A stretch of 7,535 nt of DNA. Source: Gemmatimonadota bacterium (GTDB taxonomy: Bacteria; Gemmatimonadota; Gemmatimonadetes; Longimicrobiales; Gaopeijiaceae). The stretch's first letter is position 1; each line of letters opens with the position of its first letter. The stretch spans positions 8,837 through 16,371 of the forward strand of contig PCCM01000108.1 in NCBI GenBank assembly GCA_002731735.1. Reading direction: 5' to 3'. The notes under the pieces were generated by a model. The model had not been told where the DNA came from. It did not search any database and saw only the letters and a list, made by a program, of their open reading frames with translations. This document shows, piece after piece, positions 5,881 to 7,535 of the stretch. The position numbers and the translations under genes are program-made.

Positions 5881-7535
5881 CAGGTCGACGAGAAGGGGGT
5901 TGCCTGGATCACCTTCGACGACCCTGAGCGCAAAGTAAATGTGCTCAGCGAGCAGGTGCTTACGCGATTGGGGGAGCTTCTGGGGGAGGTGCGGGATCTG
6001 GCCTCCCGAGCAGAGGTGCGCGTGGCCGTGTTGTGGAGCGCAAAGAGCGGGTTCATCGCGGGGGCGGACGTCGCTGCTATCGAAGCCGTCGAGGATCCGG
6101 TGGAGGGAGCAGAGGGTTCGCGTTTCGGACAGCGCATCCTCGGATCTCTGAACTCTCTGGGCGTCCCGGCCGTCGCGGCCATACATGGCATCTGCTTGGG
6201 CGGCGGCGTGGAGATGTCGCTTGCCTGCGATCATCGTATCGCTTCCGATTCCCCCTCCACCAAGATGGGTCTACCGGAGGTACTTCTCGGAATCCTGCCG
6301 GCATGGGGAGGAACGACCCGGCTTCCACGATTGGTCGGGGTCCAGGCATCCCTGGACTTGTTGCTCAGTGGGCGTCAGGTGTCGTCTTCGACGGCGCGGC
6401 GCATGGGACTTGTAGACGAGGTGGTGCCGGCTGACCTCTTTCGAGAGAAGGTCGCCGCCTTCGCGACTGCTGTCGGAAAATCGGGCAGGAAACGAGGTGC
6501 CCGGCTCTCTCTCTTGAGGCGCCTCATGGACGGCACCCTCCCGGGCCGACGATTGATCCTGTTCATGGCAAAGAAGAGGGTCATGGCTCAGACGGGGGGC
6601 CACTACCCGGCGCCTCTGAAGATCCTCGAAGTCGTACGCCGGAGCGCCAGCAAGTCCCTCGAGAAAGCTCTCGAAATCGAAGCCAAGGCGGCCGGAGAGC
6701 TCGTCACGTCATCGGTCTGCAAGAATCTGATCCACGTCTTCCGTCTCCGAGAGGAAGCACGCAAGGGGACCGGAGTCGATGACGAGACTGTCGAGTCCGG
6801 ACGCGTAGAGTACCTCGCAGTGCTGGGAGCCGGGGTGATGGGAGGTGGGATCGGGCAACTCGCCGCCTACCGAGGCGTGCACGTCCGCATGAAGGACATT
6901 CGCCATGATGCTGTCGCGAGCGGCCTTGAGCACGCTCGCAAGCTCTTCACCGGCCTGGTCAAGCGGAGAAAGCTTCGGCGCCGCGAGGCGGATCAACGGA
7001 TGACGCTCATCTCCGGCAGTCTCGGATACGAGGGATTTATGCGGCAGGACCTGGTCGTCGAAGCCGTCGTGGAAAAGATGGACATCAAGCGGATCGTATT
7101 GAGAGAGACCGAAGACGCCGTTCGCAGGGACTGTGTTTTGGCCACGAACACATCTTCCCTGTCCGTGAACGAGATGGCGTCTGCCTTGGCACGGCCCGAG
7201 AATTTCGTCGGTATGCATTTCTTCAACCCGGTCCATCGAATGCCCTTGGTTGAAGTCGTGCGCGGGACCCGGAGCAGTGACCACGCAGTAGCCACCACCT
7301 ATGGGCTCGTCCTCAAACTCGGCAAAGTACCGGTTGTGACCAACGACGGCCCGGGCTTCTTGGTGAATCGCATTCTGGGCCCCTACATGAACGAAGCGGG
7401 TTTTATCCTCACGGATGGGGCCAGTGTAGAAGCCATCGACGACGCCGCGAAGAACTTCGGAATGCCCATGGGCCCGCTCCGGCTCGTAGACGAGGTCGGC
7501 ATCGACATCAGCCGGCACGCAGGGCAATCGCTGCA
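5848..7535 (+). CDS. fadJ: FadJ-type enoyl-CoA hydratase / 3-hydroxyacyl-CoA dehydrogenase, 3' end missing, start uncertain
   Basis: This is the multifunctional beta-oxidation protein: the hydratase adds water to 2-enoyl-CoA and the dehydrogenase oxidises L-3-hydroxyacyl-CoA with NAD, in the cytosol. The frame is open from 5827 to the right edge, about 562 codons from 5848, against roughly 700 for the family. The N-terminal crotonase domain starts near 5881 (GVAWITFDDP), has the oxyanion segment FIAGADV (6052-6072), and keeps both catalytic glutamates: 6211-6213 in GGGVEMSLACD and 6277-6279 in GLPEVLLGI. A helical linker leads to the Rossmann domain with GAGVMGGGI (6829-6852), then TNTSSLS, the catalytic histidine at 7216-7218 in GMHFFNPVHRMPLVEV, and NDGPGFLVNRI (7345-7377). 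The second C-terminal dehydrogenase domain has only begun at the edge. No ATG, GTG, TTG or CTG lies in frame between the preceding stop (5824-5826) and GTG 5941, inside the conserved domain. ATC 5848, eight bases after GAAG 5836-5839, is a tentative placement only; ATA 5842 is another. Confidence 0.85.
   Translation, partial: MHPPPLTNPTLQVDEKGVAWITFDDPERKVNVLSEQVLTRLGELLGEVRDLASRAEVRVAVLWSAKSGFIAGADVAAIEAVEDPVEGAEGSRFGQRILGSLNSLGVPAVAAIHGICLGGGVEMSLACDHRIASDSPSTKMGLPEVLLGILPAWGGTTRLPRLVGVQASLDLLLSGRQVSSSTARRMGLVDEVVPADLFREKVAAFATAVGKSGRKRGARLSLLRRLMDGTLPGRRLILFMAKKRVMAQTGGHYPAPLKILEVVRRSASKSLEKALEIEAKAAGELVTSSVCKNLIHVFRLREEARKGTGVDDETVESGRVEYLAVLGAGVMGGGIGQLAAYRGVHVRMKDIRHDAVASGLEHARKLFTGLVKRRKLRRREADQRMTLISGSLGYEGFMRQDLVVEAVVEKMDIKRIVLRETEDAVRRDCVLATNTSSLSVNEMASALARPENFVGMHFFNPVHRMPLVEVVRGTRSSDHAVATTYGLVLKLGKVPVVTNDGPGFLVNRILGPYMNEAGFILTDGASVEAIDDAAKNFGMPMGPLRLVDEVGIDISRHAGQSL

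Noticed and set aside
6709..7527. 272-codon open frame on the - strand opposite the fadJ-like gene
   Set aside because: The + strand carries intact catalytic motifs throughout this stretch; the antisense product looks like no known family.

Overview
The window carries ordinary chromosomal housekeeping genes, all on the + strand, densely packed, and GC-rich (roughly 60 percent by eye). I found no tRNA, rRNA, CRISPR array, insertion sequence or phage gene. Two adjacent pieces, an alpha subunit of acetyl-CoA carboxylase (accA) and a PSP1/RicT gene overlapping metG, together with an M23 peptidase, a lipoprotein and a FadJ-type beta-oxidation protein, suggest a diderm (lipoprotein-bearing, Gram-negative-like) bacterium. 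The protein style and gene order remind me of Gemmatimonadota or a neighbouring phylum, but that is inference and cannot be confirmed here.

Layout: 1-429 is the C-terminal third of a major facilitator superfamily (MFS) transporter, cut by the left edge. 499-1485 is accA, probably starting at a TTG with a good ribosome site. 1501-2346 is a RicT-like PSP1 protein, whose stop overlaps the start of metG (2343-3875) as ATGA. A 172-base gap follows. It holds a plausible sigma-70 promoter, an imperfect fold and a small open frame coupled to the next gene. 4048-4989 is a membrane-anchored M23 peptidase with all its metal ligands. 5053-5826 is a lipoprotein with an acidic coiled coil and a C-terminal beta domain, function unknown. 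From 5827 to the right edge runs an open frame for a FadJ-type enoyl-CoA hydratase / 3-hydroxyacyl-CoA dehydrogenase, without its C-terminal end and, strikingly, without any usual start codon before the conserved region begins.

The genes fall into three functional sets: lipid metabolism at both ends (AccA makes malonyl-CoA for fatty acid synthesis, FadJ degrades fatty acids), information processing in the middle (RicT for RNA processing, MetG for translation), and cell envelope (M23 peptidase, lipoprotein, MFS). accA, ricT and metG are close enough to be one transcription unit. The M23 gene probably begins a new one. Only accA and the lipoprotein have clear Shine-Dalgarno sites; ricT, metG, the M23 gene and the fadJ-like gene do not.

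I did not find a convincing new biological system. The points most worth a second look are the missing start codon of the fadJ-like gene, the duplicated start segment ahead of the M23 gene, the altered zinc knuckle and signature loop of MetRS, and the perfect inverted repeats at three gene ends.
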